Below, piece by piece: positions 18,775 to 26,902 of a stretch of DNA of 64,000 nucleotides. The stretch's first letter is position 1; every line of letters begins with the position of its first letter. The DNA is taken from NCBI RefSeq assembly GCF_011038965.1, contig NZ_JAAKEB010000005.1, positions 1 to 64,000 on the forward strand, written 5' to 3'. The notes beneath the pieces are model-generated. The model worked only from the letters and a program-made list of their open reading frames with translations, had not been told where the DNA came from and did not search any database. The position numbers and the translations under genes were made by a program. The stretch comes from Adlercreutzia sp. ZJ141. Its GTDB lineage: Bacteria; Actinomycetota; Coriobacteriia; Coriobacteriales; Eggerthellaceae.

Positions 18775-19995
18775 TTACGCCATCATGCGCCCGATGCGGG
18801 CCATGGCCTCCTTCGTGGCTTCAGCATCGCCGAATGCGGTCAAACGCACGTAGCCCTCACCCGACGGACCAAAGCCAGCGCCCGGAGTGGTGACCACGTT
18901 GCAGTCGACAAGCAACCGATCGAAGAATTCCCATGATCCAACACCATCAGGGGTCTTACACCACACATACGGGCTGTTCACCGCACCGAACACGGTAAAG
19001 CCAGCAGCTTCGAGCCCCTGCTTAATAACTCGGGCATTTTCACGGTAGTAGTCAAGCGTTTCCTCAACCTGACGCGCGCCTTCCTCGGTATACACTGCCG
19101 CCGCACCGCGCTGGATTACATACGACGCGCCGTTGAACTTCGTGCACTGACGGCGATTCCACATGGCGTTCAAGCTTTGCCCGTTGCGCACGAGCTGCTT
19201 GGGAACCACGGTGTAGCCGCAGCGCGCGCCCGTAAAGCCAGCGGTTTTGGAAAACGAACGGAACTCGATGGCGCAGGTTTTCGCACCCTCGACCTCGAAG
19301 ATGGAGTGTGGCACACCCTCTTCCACGATAAAGCGCTCATACGCCGCATCAAACATGATGACTGAGCCGTTTTCGTTCGCGTAGTCGACCCACGCCTTCA
19401 GCTGCTCGTAATTGAGCACTGTGCCCGTGGGATTGTTGGGGCTACACAGGTAGATGATGTCCACCGGCACCTCGGGCAATGCCGGCGAGAAGCTGTTTTC
19501 GGCAGTGGTGGGCATATAGTAGATGTTCGTCCAACCCTGCACGGCCTCGTCATAGTCGCCGGCGCGGCCCGCCATGGCGTTCGTGTCAACGTACACGGGA
19601 TACACCGGATCACACACGGCTATCTTGTTGTTTATGTCGAAGATGTCGCCGATGTTGCCACAGTCCGATTTCGCGCCATCGGACACGAATATCTCGTCAA
19701 CGGCAATGTCAACGCCGCGCGCTGCGAAGTCGTGTTTGGCGATAGCTTCACGTAAGAAGTCGTAACCCTGCTCGGGACCGTACCCATGAAACGTCTCGGC
19801 GCGGGCAAGGTCGTCCACTGCGGCATGCATGGCCGCAACCACGGCCGGCACGAGCGGGCGTGTGACGTCACCGATGCCCATCTTAATGAGCTGCGCGTCG
19901 GGATGCGCTTCGGCGTAGGCGGCGGTGCGACGCGCGATCTCCGAGAACAGATAGCTTCCCGGGAGCTTCTGATAGTTTTCGTTGACGTTAGCCAT
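18775..19995 (-). CDS. dapL: LL-diaminopimelate aminotransferase
   Basis: The 406-residue class I PLP aminotransferase opens with [19 protein letters not shown], the DapL-specific N-terminus, and has GIGDVTRPL, the NNPTG motif and the PLP-lysine segment [17 protein letters not shown]. It makes LL-diaminopimelate directly from tetrahydrodipicolinate, bypassing the acylated intermediates of lysine and cell-wall synthesis. AAGGAG precedes the ATG at 19995. The prophage attL lies 141 bp upstream, so the insertion may have altered dapL's upstream control region. Confidence 0.95.
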   Translation of the reverse strand: MANVNENYQKLPGSYLFSEIARRTAAYAEAHPDAQLIKMGIGDVTRPLVPAVVAAMHAAVDDLARAETFHGYGPEQGYDFLREAIAKHDFAARGVDIAVDEIFVSDGAKSDCGNIGDIFDINNKIAVCDPVYPVYVDTNAMAGRAGDYDEAVQGWTNIYYMPTTAENSFSPALPEVPVDIIYLCSPNNPTGTVLNYEQLKAWVDYANENGSVIMFDAAYERFIVEEGVPHSIFEVEGAKTCAIEFRSFSKTAGFTGARCGYTVVPKQLVRNGQSLNAMWNRRQCTKFNGASYVIQRGAAAVYTEEGARQVEETLDYYRENARVIKQGLEAAGFTVFGAVNSPYVWCKTPDGVGSWEFFDRLLVDCNVVTTPGAGFGPSGEGYVRLTAFGDAEATKEAMARIGRMMA

Positions 19996-20135
19996 GCGAT
20001 TCTCCTTCATCATGCGAGTTCGGTCGCTTGCGCAAACAGTTCACGCGCAAGCGCCCTGCGAGCGATCCCGCATATACTACCCCACTCGCACCCCACAAAG
20101 CATGACCGCGACGTTAAATGTCTGAGGGAACACTG

Positions 20136-20151
20136 GTTAAAAGTGGATGAA
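20136..20151 (+). other. attL core
   Basis: GTTAAAAGTGGATGAA is identical to 56115-56130 and marks the left prophage junction. The host side (AACACTG) joins it to a host motif that also occurs at 13166 and 59418. Confidence 0.8.
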
Positions 20152-20236
20152 CTCTAACTGCATCATATGTTTTTTACAAGCCCGTGAACTGGCTCTACAT
20201 ATGCGAGAGTTACGAGAAACACGCTAATAGCGTCGA

Positions 20237-20256
20237 CTTAGGATATAGTTAGGATA
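20237..20256 (+). repeat. putative integrase arm-type repeats, left end
   Basis: TTAGGATA occurs twice in tandem (TTAGGATATAGTTAGGATAT), about 86 bp inside the attL core. A near copy lies just inside attR at 56041-56059. Paired direct repeats flanking both junctions fit arm-binding sites of a tyrosine recombinase; this is inferred from position and symmetry. Confidence 0.5.
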
Positions 20257-20355
20257 TGAAAAGCTTACAACCTTCGGCACGTAAAACGCACAAAGAGCGG
20301 GGCATTCCGAAGGACGCCACCACAGATTATTAAGCTACTTTTTTCAAAATTCCTC

Positions 20356-20384
20356 TTGCATTATTATGTGGTATACCATATAAT
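20356..20384 (+). promoter_or_regulatory. sigma70 promoter with overlapping palindromic operator
   Basis: TTGCAT (20356-20361) and a perfect TATAAT (20379-20384) are 17 bp apart. A near-perfect 18-bp palindrome centred on GGTATACC (about 20366-20383) covers the spacer and -10, as expected for a repressor site. It drives the short rightward cassette at the prophage edge. Confidence 0.6.
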
Positions 20385-20417
20385 ATCAAGTGTCGGAAAA
20401 CGAAAGGAGGTGAAGCG

Positions 20418-20510
20418 ATGAAAAGGGTTAGCGTGGAGCTGGCTCTGGGTGACTGGGTTATTCGTTTTAGCGTTTGGCGTCGCAAGAATAACCGGAAAGC
20501 CACCCGATAG
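20418..20510 (+). CDS. 30-residue basic peptide of the left-end cassette
   Basis: A near-perfect Shine-Dalgarno (AAAGGAGGTGAAGCG) precedes this ATG. The peptide begins MKRVSVELALGDWVIRFSVW and ends in a basic tail (RRKNNRKATR). It has its own promoter upstream and an intrinsic terminator 6 bp downstream, so it is a self-contained moron-like unit on the strand opposite to the late genes. No function is recognised. The amphipathic middle and basic end would suit a nucleic-acid- or membrane-associated peptide. Confidence 0.5.
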   Translation: MKRVSVELALGDWVIRFSVWRRKNNRKATR

Positions 20511-20516
20511 CCAAAA

Positions 20517-20544
20517 GGTGCCGCTTGCAAAAGCGGGCGGCACC
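20517..20544 (+). terminator. hairpin after the 30-residue gene
   Basis: An 8-bp GC-rich stem (GGTGCCGC with GCGGCACC, 12-nt loop) lies just after the stop codon. No T-run follows, so it may also attenuate or protect the RNA rather than terminate fully. Confidence 0.45.
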
Positions 20545-20576
20545 GCTTCACCGCCCATCATACCATCGCTCTAGAT

Positions 20577-20759
20577 ATGAAAACAGATGCACAGAGAAAG
20601 GCAGAGAACACCTACAGGAAAAAGAGCGTCAAGCAGCTTGTACTACGGTTCTATCCGAATGCCGAAGATGAAGCCATGTACGATTGGCTGAAATCGCAAG
20701 AAAACGTCACCGAGTATCTGAAAACACTTGTTGCCGACGATATGCAAAAGATCAGATAG
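20577..20759 (+). CDS. small CopG/RHH-like protein
   Basis: The 60-residue protein contains KKSVKQLVLRFYPNAEDEAMYDWLKSQENVTEYLKTLV, a pattern typical of small mobile-element proteins: a short beta strand (QLVLRF) followed by two helices, resembling ribbon-helix-helix domains. It might repress the palindromic promoter at 20356-20384. The ribosome-binding site is poor, so the start or translation level is uncertain. The bidirectional terminator at 20790 follows. Confidence 0.6.
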   Translation: MKTDAQRKAENTYRKKSVKQLVLRFYPNAEDEAMYDWLKSQENVTEYLKTLVADDMQKIR

Positions 20760-20789
20760 ACAACTTTCGTAATCGCTCTCTAACGCACG

Positions 20790-20823
20790 AATTTGGGGCA
20801 CCGATTCCATGGTGCCCCAAATT
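20790..20823. terminator. bidirectional terminator
   Basis: A perfect 13-bp stem (AATTTGGGGCACC with its complement, 8-nt loop) lies between the rightward cassette and the 3' end of the leftward late operon, with A/T flanks serving both directions. Confidence 0.8.
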
Positions 20824-20827
20824 GTCG

Positions 20828-21877
20828 CTAGACTATAAGCCTTTGCCCCGTATAGATTCTGTTCGGGTCAGCAATGCCGTTCTTTGCTGCAATGTCTACG
20901 TAAGTTGTACCGTACTTTGCAGCGATACGAGAAAGCGTATCACCAGGCTTGACGGTGTATGTACGCCCTGCTGACACATTACTGTTAATCACGGACATAA
21001 CCTCATCATAACGATGCGCGAGTACTGCCTTTCGCTCTGACCCGTTGCGGTACTTACCCGCCCATGTTTCCCTTGCCAACTCTTCTGCCGATGCGCTGCA
21101 TATATGGTTGACCATGGATTGCACGGCGTTATAGCGCCCGCCAAGCTTTGCACGACGGCTATCGCCATCACCATAGTCGCCACGGAACACACCGGCAACA
21201 AGGTCGAGTAAGTCCATGCTCTCAACGCCGGTAGCGGGCTTTGATGTCGTGGGCACAGGCTGCACTTGCTCACCGTTTACAGCGGCATATCTCTGCCATT
21301 GTTCGGCGTCCATATAGGCTTTATTCAGGTCTAAGTTACCGACCCACCCGTCAAGACGTCCGGTGCTTGCGTATTGCCGGATAGCGCAGCTATACGCGCC
21401 TTCATTCCATGGGCTATTTTGAAGCCCTGTTGGATTCATGTTTGCGTACTGCGCTACCCAATTGCCACAGTTATGTTTCCTAGAAACATCCCATGGGAAA
21501 ACGCTTGCACTGGAATATACAAGTGGTGTTACGCCGGTAATCTGCTTTACCTTGGCGATAATGGCGTCAAGATACGCGGTATTGCCCCAAGCGTTGTTTT
21601 GGTAATCTTCCCAGTCAAGCGCAATGATGGCTCTACCAATGTAACCTTTGATACTACGTGCGAAGTGCTGTGCTTCGGCATCCACGCCCGCACCGTCAAT
21701 GTAGTGATATACACCTACTAAGAGTCCACGTCTCATGGCTTGTTGCATTTGACGGTCGCATTCAGGCGACACATAGCCTGTGCCCTGCGTGGCCTTGCAT
21801 ATCACGAAGTCAATGTTCAAAACATCAAGATTAATCCCAGCTTGCCAATTGCTGATATCGATTCCTTGCAAAGTCAT
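20828..21877 (-). CDS. endolysin: GH25 muramidase with CW_7-like repeats and LysM
   Basis: The last gene of the late operon encodes a 349-residue modular lysin. Residues 1-190 are a glycosyl hydrolase 25 domain (GIDISNWQ, VYHYIDG and ALDWEDYQ with the catalytic acids). Residues about 225-300 hold two copies of a CW_7 (Cpl-7)-like wall-binding repeat (LVAGVFRGDYGDGDSRRAKL and the related TWAGKYRNGSERKAVL). The C-terminal 45 residues are LysM (YTVKPGDTLSRIAAKYGTT). It cleaves the glycan backbone at lysis. The holin gene lies 5 bp upstream. Confidence 0.93.
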   Translation of the reverse strand: MTLQGIDISNWQAGINLDVLNIDFVICKATQGTGYVSPECDRQMQQAMRRGLLVGVYHYIDGAGVDAEAQHFARSIKGYIGRAIIALDWEDYQNNAWGNTAYLDAIIAKVKQITGVTPLVYSSASVFPWDVSRKHNCGNWVAQYANMNPTGLQNSPWNEGAYSCAIRQYASTGRLDGWVGNLDLNKAYMDAEQWQRYAAVNGEQVQPVPTTSKPATGVESMDLLDLVAGVFRGDYGDGDSRRAKLGGRYNAVQSMVNHICSASAEELARETWAGKYRNGSERKAVLAHRYDEVMSVINSNVSAGRTYTVKPGDTLSRIAAKYGTTYVDIAAKNGIADPNRIYTGQRLIV

Positions 21878-21882
21878 AGGTC

Positions 21883-22158
21883 CTAAGCACTTTCATAGTC
21901 GGTTTTTTTGGGCTCGGTGTAGGTCATCGCCTGCGTACTGTCACCCACACCATCAGTAGTTGGGTCAATAACAACACCAAGAATAGTTAGAACGGAGAAG
22001 ACTGTGCCTACAATGGCAATAATCTGATCTTGCAGCACTGCAAAGGTAAACGTCACGCCAAAAACCGCGCCTACCTGTTGCACAAGCAGCAGTACCGCAG
22101 GAATGATCGCAACCCAAAACGCCTTATTCTTAAGTCGCACGCTCCAATTGATATTCAT
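21883..22158 (-). CDS. phage holin, phiLC3 family
   Basis: The 91-residue protein has the family pattern: INWSVRLKNKAFWVAIIPAVLLLVQ, a second hydrophobic helix (VFSVLTILGVVIDPTTDGVGDS) and a short charged tail. It forms membrane lesions that release the endolysin. It directly precedes the lysin gene, the normal order for a Gram-positive phage lysis cassette. Confidence 0.92.
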   Translation of the reverse strand: MNINWSVRLKNKAFWVAIIPAVLLLVQQVGAVFGVTFTFAVLQDQIIAIVGTVFSVLTILGVVIDPTTDGVGDSTQAMTYTEPKKTDYESA

Positions 22159-22179
22159 TACGTCACCTCTCTTACACGG

Positions 22180-22509
22180 TTATTCGGGGAAACACCCACG
22201 AACCTCTAAATCCTCATTTGCGTGTCGCACCACCGCATGAATATAGTGGTTGCCACCTAGCTTGAAATAGCTGTCAGCGCGCCGGTTAAGCGTGTCAAGC
22301 TCCATGGGTGTAATGTATCCTCGTCCCTCGCACTCTTCGTACTCACGTACGATCGACGCCTTGAGCTGGCACCGTTGGCTTTCCATGAGTGCATCGTGCT
22401 GCTCCTGGAATTCCTTGAGAAACGTTGTTACTTTTCGTGCGAGAAATCCAGCTACGCCAAGTGTCGCTGCGCTGATGACGGCGGGAAGCGCCTGAATGAG
22501 CACGTTCAT
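22180..22509 (-). CDS. small phage membrane protein of the lysis/tail junction
   Basis: The start at MNVLIQALP (22509) has AAAGGTGG 6 nt upstream, whereas the frame further upstream lacks one. One N-terminal membrane helix is followed by an amphipathic helix (LKASIVREYEECEGRGYITPMELDTLNRR). This is a layout I recognise from small proteins encoded beside holins in Gram-positive phages. It could be a holin-like or antiholin protein; its function is unassigned. Confidence 0.65.
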   Translation of the reverse strand: MNVLIQALPAVISAATLGVAGFLARKVTTFLKEFQEQHDALMESQRCQLKASIVREYEECEGRGYITPMELDTLNRRADSYFKLGGNHYIHAVVRHANEDLEVRGCFPE

Positions 22510-22567
22510 ATACCACCACCTTTCGGGTATAAAAAAGCACCGTATCGGTGCTTCGTTAAAACCTCTG

Positions 22568-22681
22568 TCATGCTTGCTGTTTGGGTGCGATAAGAGCTGC
22601 GGTTGCATCCCTCCAACGCTGCGGAACGTCATCAAGCGTCATCTTACCGCGGCGAATGCGGCCCGCGTAGTATTTCGCCAT
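22568..22681 (-). CDS. 37-residue CD1375-like phage protein
   Basis: A short frame below the usual length cut-off begins MAKYYAGRIRRGKMTLDDVP and ends in PKQQA, resembling the CD1375/XkdX-type small proteins found at the ends of phage tail operons. Its ribosome-binding site (GGAGGTGAGTAAGT) is strong and overlaps the 3' end of the upstream gene. The role is unknown. Confidence 0.6.
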   Translation of the reverse strand: MAKYYAGRIRRGKMTLDDVPQRWRDATAALIAPKQQA

Positions 22682-22683
22682 AC

Positions 22684-23010
22684 TTACTCACCTCCCACCA
22701 TCATAAGCGCAAGTTCTTCGATTGCACCGGCTTGCTCTTCAACCTGTAGCTCAAGGTCGCGAACACGGTCATCAACTGTCGGAATAGGAGCGGCCACTTG
22801 TTCGGCGCTATCGAACAACTCATCAAACATTGCGACAACGTCATCGCGCGACAATGTGGTGCGAAGGTAAACCTCTTCGCACTCCCAACAAACAGAACCT
22901 TCGTCATCTTCGCTTTCGGAAACACCCTTGCGAAGCCATACGTCAGCGCGCCCATCAGGCAGCGGCATATACGCCACAGCATCAGGCAGCATGTAATAGA
23001 TTGCCTTCAT
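22684..23010 (-). CDS. hypothetical acidic phage protein
   Basis: The 108-residue acidic protein has an N-terminal beta-rich part and a C-terminal coiled coil (VDDRVRDLELQVEEQAGAIEELALMM). It starts inside the end of the reverse-transcriptase gene (29-bp overlap) with AGAGGA upstream, so it is translationally linked to it. It is not Avd-like: Avd is basic and helical. Many tail operons carry a similar small coiled-coil protein after the fibre gene, possibly a chaperone, but this is a guess. Confidence 0.6.
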   Translation of the reverse strand: MKAIYYMLPDAVAYMPLPDGRADVWLRKGVSESEDDEGSVCWECEEVYLRTTLSRDDVVAMFDELFDSAEQVAAPIPTVDDRVRDLELQVEEQAGAIEELALMMVGGE

Positions 23011-24199
23011 GTTTTGTCCTCTCATATCTGCTTACTTTGCGTGCAGCACGCTTTGAAACCTGGTGGTACTTGTAGCGCCTGCATATAAGCCCCGAATCAG
23101 AATGCACAACCCACCCTTTGTAGGAACAGATGCGCTTTGCCTGTGATAGCGCAAGCGTGCATTGCCCGCGGCAACGCATGGCCATGCGGCGCACACGAAC
23201 AAACACACGCGGGCGAATGGAAACCTTGCCCGATGCATGAATGCGGTAACCCATCATGTCGATCGGCGTTTTGTCATGACGGCATATCTGCCAGTTCGGC
23301 TTGATGGTAAGGCCACGCTGCGCAAACCAACGCACTACTTCGCGTGATGCGATAAGCAGATCGCGTCGTGATGGTGATGTAAGCAAAATATCATCCATAT
23401 ACATTAAGCAGTGCGAAACAAGTCGCTTACGCTTTCCACGCCTTGTTTTGTGTAAGGTTGTTATGTGGCGGTATGCAAAACTCATCACGTACTGCGCTGC
23501 ATATTGGCTCACAAGCGAACCGATCATGAAGCCTTCGTAGCCGTCAACCCGGTGACTATCGAGCAGTGCCCACCACAGCCAAATGATGTCGTCGTTTGCG
23601 ACATCACGTACAAACAGCTCCAAAAAGATATCAAGCCGCATCGACTGATAGCACTTAGTGGTATCTAGAATCACCCAATAGGCGCATGCACGGTGATATC
23701 GCGCACCATGGGCGCACGCCCATCTGTATGCTCTCAAGTCATGTTGTACCCATTTGCGTATCATCTGCATACCGTAGACTTGACCACGGCCCGGAATTGA
23801 CGATGCTTGCTGCGGTACTATCCGGCGCGCCCACACAGCATCACATGACGCAACAGCTATCGCATCTAATACCTGCTGCATTGCCGATTGGCAGCCTATG
23901 AGTCTCACCTTGCCGCTTGACTTATCAACACGCTCGCGCATGCTGACTTTTGGTTCGTTGAGCTTTCGTGAACTTATAATGCTCACCGCATGCTTTGCTA
24001 TCCGTTCAATAGCTGGTTTAAGTAGTGTCTTGTCACAGCTATTGAGAGCTTTTATGTAGTCATCATTGCTCACACCTCCCACACTAGTTGCGAGACGAGC
24101 GAACCTGCGCTTGCGACGGTGCTTCCATACGCACGCTTCCACCCATGGGTAGAGTGTTCGCCAATCTCGCATATCTATATCTTTACAGCTGCGTTTCAT
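22982..24199 (-). CDS. DGR reverse transcriptase
   Basis: The 405-residue reverse transcriptase has catalytic motif A (VILDTTKCYQS, Asp179), the IGSLVSQYAAQYVMS motif (226-240) and the active-site YMDD (267-270). It lies downstream of a template repeat (24358-24459) and a target gene whose 3' end is the variable repeat. In DGRs this enzyme copies TR RNA with errors at adenines and the cDNA replaces VR. It is highly basic, as usual for the family. The start at 24199 has GGAAAGGA 9-11 nt upstream. No accessory Avd gene is visible beside it. Confidence 0.93.
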   Translation of the reverse strand: MKRSCKDIDMRDWRTLYPWVEACVWKHRRKRRFARLATSVGGVSNDDYIKALNSCDKTLLKPAIERIAKHAVSIISSRKLNEPKVSMRERVDKSSGKVRLIGCQSAMQQVLDAIAVASCDAVWARRIVPQQASSIPGRGQVYGMQMIRKWVQHDLRAYRWACAHGARYHRACAYWVILDTTKCYQSMRLDIFLELFVRDVANDDIIWLWWALLDSHRVDGYEGFMIGSLVSQYAAQYVMSFAYRHITTLHKTRRGKRKRLVSHCLMYMDDILLTSPSRRDLLIASREVVRWFAQRGLTIKPNWQICRHDKTPIDMMGYRIHASGKVSIRPRVFVRVRRMAMRCRGQCTLALSQAKRICSYKGWVVHSDSGLICRRYKYHQVSKRAARKVSRYERTKHEGNLLHAA

Positions 24200-24357
24200 A
24201 CAGCGAGTTTCCTTTCCCTGACAGACGTGCGCTTTCGCCGTTACCTACTAACGCACGGGTGTTACCTGCCAATTTCGCCTACCGGCATGGGACGCAAAAG
24301 CGCCTGCACCAGTCTTTAAGGTGCCGCCGCATGGTGTATAGATGTGATTCAGGGATT

Positions 24358-24459
24358 GCCGGGAAACGATGTTCCAGTTCGCGTTACCGAGCCCGTTGTT
24401 GCCGTTACCGCAAGACAAGCCAGCTTGCGCCGCACCGTTGTTCAAGTTGCCGAAGAGCA
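24358..24459 (-). repeat. DGR template repeat (TR)
   Basis: These 102 bp match 24582-24683 except at 14 positions. All 14 are T on the plus strand, that is A in the coding-sense TR. TR has 21 such adenines, most in AAC codons. The unaltered 3' segment ATCGTTTCCCGGC (24358-24370) is the expected initiation-of-mutagenic-homology region. TR lies between the target stop codon and the RT gene. It happens to be within an open 74-codon frame, which is a consequence of TR mimicking VR rather than a gene. Confidence 0.93.
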
Positions 24460-24519
24460 CGAAAGAGGCCATCGCCGTTCACCATACGACCCATTATGCA
24501 GTTAACTCACTTAGTTCTA

Positions 24520-24534
24520 AGGGGCAAAGCCCCT
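24520..24534 (-). other. hairpin just 3' of the target gene
   Basis: AGGGGC-TTT-GCCCCT on the coding strand directly follows the target stop codon, 47 bp past the VR 3' end. Known DGRs need a short GC-rich hairpin or cruciform at this place for efficient retrohoming, and this is its positional equivalent. There is no T-run, so termination is less likely. Confidence 0.6.
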
Positions 24535-26238
24535 CTACGCTGCTAGCGCATCGTATTCACCCCGGTTTCCATTGGGGGAAAGCCGGGAAACGATGTACCA
24601 GTGCGCGTTACCGAGCCCGTAGAGGCCGGAACCGCAAGACAAGCCAGCTGGCGCCGCACCGAGGAACAAGGAGCCGAAGAGCAGTACCTCACGAAGCCCC
24701 GTTGTTGCAGCAGCGTCCGAATAGAATGCGTCTCGCGTGTAGGTGCTCGATGAGCCGCCCGTAACGGTCGGCATTGTCACGCCGCAAGAAAAGCCCTGCT
24801 TCTTTATATAGGCCCATCCTGCGGTAGCAGCCTTCGGAAGACGCAGCCCTGCATCGACGTAATCAGCAGTGACAGACGATGCCTGTTTGGTTGCGTCAGA
24901 ACATGTATACGCCGAATAGGCTTGCGTATCTTCAGAGAAAATAGCATCTCCTATAACCTCATATGCTCCCACCATGTACTCGACGCCCTGAAGCTTGGCC
25001 GGATACTTGCCCGAGGTGCAGGATTTCGGTGAGCCGTCGTTTCCTCGCACGCCGTCCGTTGTTCCCGTAGCCCAATGAAAGCTAGAGATGTAAGTGGTAC
25101 CCGCTGTAGCAGCTCCATTCGCGGCTGTGTCAAACGCTTCCGGTACATCAACGTATACCGCTGTGTAATCAACGCCGCCAACAGTCACGGGCTCCACGGC
25201 AGTAACAATAGCGCCACCCGTGCCTGTAATCGAGTACAAGTAGCTTCTATCAACGTTCGTTGTGTAGTTGCCTATAAGTACACCCATACCAGGCTCAAAT
25301 ACGGCACCCTGCGCAGCGGTGAGCAGCACGCGCTTAACGCCTGTTTCTGCAAGCGCTGCGGGGTACTGATAGTTGTTCTGGCAGCATCCTTGCAAAATAC
25401 CATCAAGCGTGAGTGATGCATACTTAATGTTTGCCATCAGAATAAGCCACGAAGCATCACAAGCGCACTCGCCGCTATATCGTGCACCGTTAACATTTGC
25501 GGCCGAGCGCACCGCATTGTGCGACATCCAGGCCGACGGAACAACGCCCGCACAGCTTGTTAGCGCACCGCTTGTTAGCTTGTGGGCGGCATACTTGGGA
25601 TGCAGTACAAACTCCGATAGTGTGCCGTCGGGCTGCACTGCTTCAACAAGCGGATGCACGTCATAGTCAACCGACTGCTGCGCGGCAATACCGCGCGCAT
25701 AAACATTGTTGTCAGCGTACTCAAAATACCATGGAGCCATCTGCATCACGCCGACGTATACCGACGTATCACGACGTCGAAAGTTGCTGGTAATGCCATC
25801 AATTGCCGTAATCAAGCGCTTGCCAGTTGCATCAAGCGTCCAGTTAACATCGGTAGGAACAAACAGCGGTTCGCCCGCGTAGTCATCTGTATTCGCTACG
25901 GTATCGGTCGATGGCACACACGTCATGCCCACGTTGTCTCCGAAGCGCTCGCCCGTGGAAACAGCGGAAACAGTAGGCTGATAAAACTCCACGCCGCCGC
26001 ACCACGTGGTAATCGTGCGAGTGGCCGCATACCATTCGTTGCACAGTTCGGTCAGCTCACGTGGTGTAGCTCGAGCGGCACCACGGTACAAAAACCAGTC
26101 GCGCATACACTTGCGATACGTTGTAACCGTGCCGTCAAGCTGCGCGAGCACCTGCTGTGTGTGATTTCTTTCCAGCGCATCAGCAATTCGTACCAACGTG
26201 CTCTCACGTGGGAAGTTAGTTACTTCGGTTGTTGCCAT
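24535..26238 (-). CDS. DGR target: diversified tail/receptor-binding protein
   Basis: The 567-residue protein follows the baseplate genes and precedes TR and RT. Its C-terminus (about residues 450-567) has the pattern of a DGR C-type-lectin-fold domain, ending GLGNAHWYIVSR. Residues about 519-552 are encoded by VR. The Asn codons of TR appear here as Ser, Phe, Leu, Ser, Leu, Tyr, unchanged Asn, His and Tyr, and one Gln as Pro. The protein is probably the adhesin at the tail tip that contacts the bacterial surface. The start at 26238 has AGGAGG upstream. Confidence 0.88.
   Translation of the reverse strand: MATTEVTNFPRESTLVRIADALERNHTQQVLAQLDGTVTTYRKCMRDWFLYRGAARATPRELTELCNEWYAATRTITTWCGGVEFYQPTVSAVSTGERFGDNVGMTCVPSTDTVANTDDYAGEPLFVPTDVNWTLDATGKRLITAIDGITSNFRRRDTSVYVGVMQMAPWYFEYADNNVYARGIAAQQSVDYDVHPLVEAVQPDGTLSEFVLHPKYAAHKLTSGALTSCAGVVPSAWMSHNAVRSAANVNGARYSGECACDASWLILMANIKYASLTLDGILQGCCQNNYQYPAALAETGVKRVLLTAAQGAVFEPGMGVLIGNYTTNVDRSYLYSITGTGGAIVTAVEPVTVGGVDYTAVYVDVPEAFDTAANGAATAGTTYISSFHWATGTTDGVRGNDGSPKSCTSGKYPAKLQGVEYMVGAYEVIGDAIFSEDTQAYSAYTCSDATKQASSVTADYVDAGLRLPKAATAGWAYIKKQGFSCGVTMPTVTGGSSSTYTRDAFYSDAAATTGLREVLLFGSLFLGAAPAGLSCGSGLYGLGNAHWYIVSRLSPNGNRGEYDALAA
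24582..24683 (-). repeat. DGR variable repeat (VR)
   Basis: This is the 3' part of the target gene, homologous to TR at an offset of exactly 224 bp with no indels. All 14 differences are at TR adenines. Identity stops within one base of the LFG codons at the 5' side and after CCCGGC at the 3' side, defining the exchanged segment. Confidence 0.93.
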
Positions 26239-26251
26239 GTTTCGTTTCCTC

Positions 26252-26902
26252 CTAATACGAATAGGTTATGTCGAGTCCGCCATCATCAGGGTTTACGCTG
26301 AAACTAACAGCGGAATACTTAGCCATTTCAGATGCAACAGCATTCGCTACCTCATCCGGCACAATCTCTGTCACTGCCTTATCAATAGCCGAATTCGCCG
26401 ATGCAGCTGCCGTGTTAGCTGACTGCGCAGCGGCGTTGGCGTTGGCCGTTGCTTGTTCCATTGCACGCATGTGTTCGTCGTACTTTGGTAGGTAGTCTGT
26501 CGCACCGGCATCCGATATATCGACACCGCGTGCGACGTCGAAGAAAAACGGCTGCGCGCAGGCAATCTCAACCCCGTTACACTTAATCTTGAAGTGAGCA
26601 CGCACACGACCAACAACCGCGCCAAGCACACCCGGCACAAGATAGTCAACACGTCCGTAGAGTGCTTTGGTTATCGTTGCCGCATCAATTACCGACGTCC
26701 CATTAGGTCGTGCCGCACACAGCTCTACAGAACACCCAGTCAAATTAAAGGGGCTTCCGTGGTCAGTTATGGATACCTCTAACTTGAGTGTGTCGGCTTC
26801 ACCTTGCACGACAGCTATTGGTTCGCCGCCATTCGGTCGCCCAAACGTATCTCTGTCCTTGCGCAGGTCACACACAATACGTATTGCTTTCCTGTCCACC
26901 AT
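26252..26902 (-). CDS. BppU-like baseplate upper protein
   Basis: The first about 120 residues (beta-rich, with LKLEVSITDHGSPFNLTGCSVEL) match the BppU N-terminal domain that anchors receptor-binding proteins to the baseplate in lactococcal-type siphophages. An Ala-rich coiled coil (TANANAAAQSANTAAASANSA) and a short C-terminal strand region follow. It sits directly before the diversified protein and probably attaches it to the tail tip. Confidence 0.75.
   Translation of the reverse strand: MVDRKAIRIVCDLRKDRDTFGRPNGGEPIAVVQGEADTLKLEVSITDHGSPFNLTGCSVELCAARPNGTSVIDAATITKALYGRVDYLVPGVLGAVVGRVRAHFKIKCNGVEIACAQPFFFDVARGVDISDAGATDYLPKYDEHMRAMEQATANANAAAQSANTAAASANSAIDKAVTEIVPDEVANAVASEMAKYSAVSFSVNPDDGGLDITYSY

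Noticed and set aside
22684-23010. DGR accessory protein Avd downstream of the RT
   Set aside because: The product is acidic with a beta-rich N-terminus, whereas Avd is a basic four-helix protein.
24248-24472. 74-codon minus-strand frame covering the template repeat
   Set aside because: Its reading frame exists because TR copies the VR coding frame. TR is a template RNA and the frame has no separate support as a gene.
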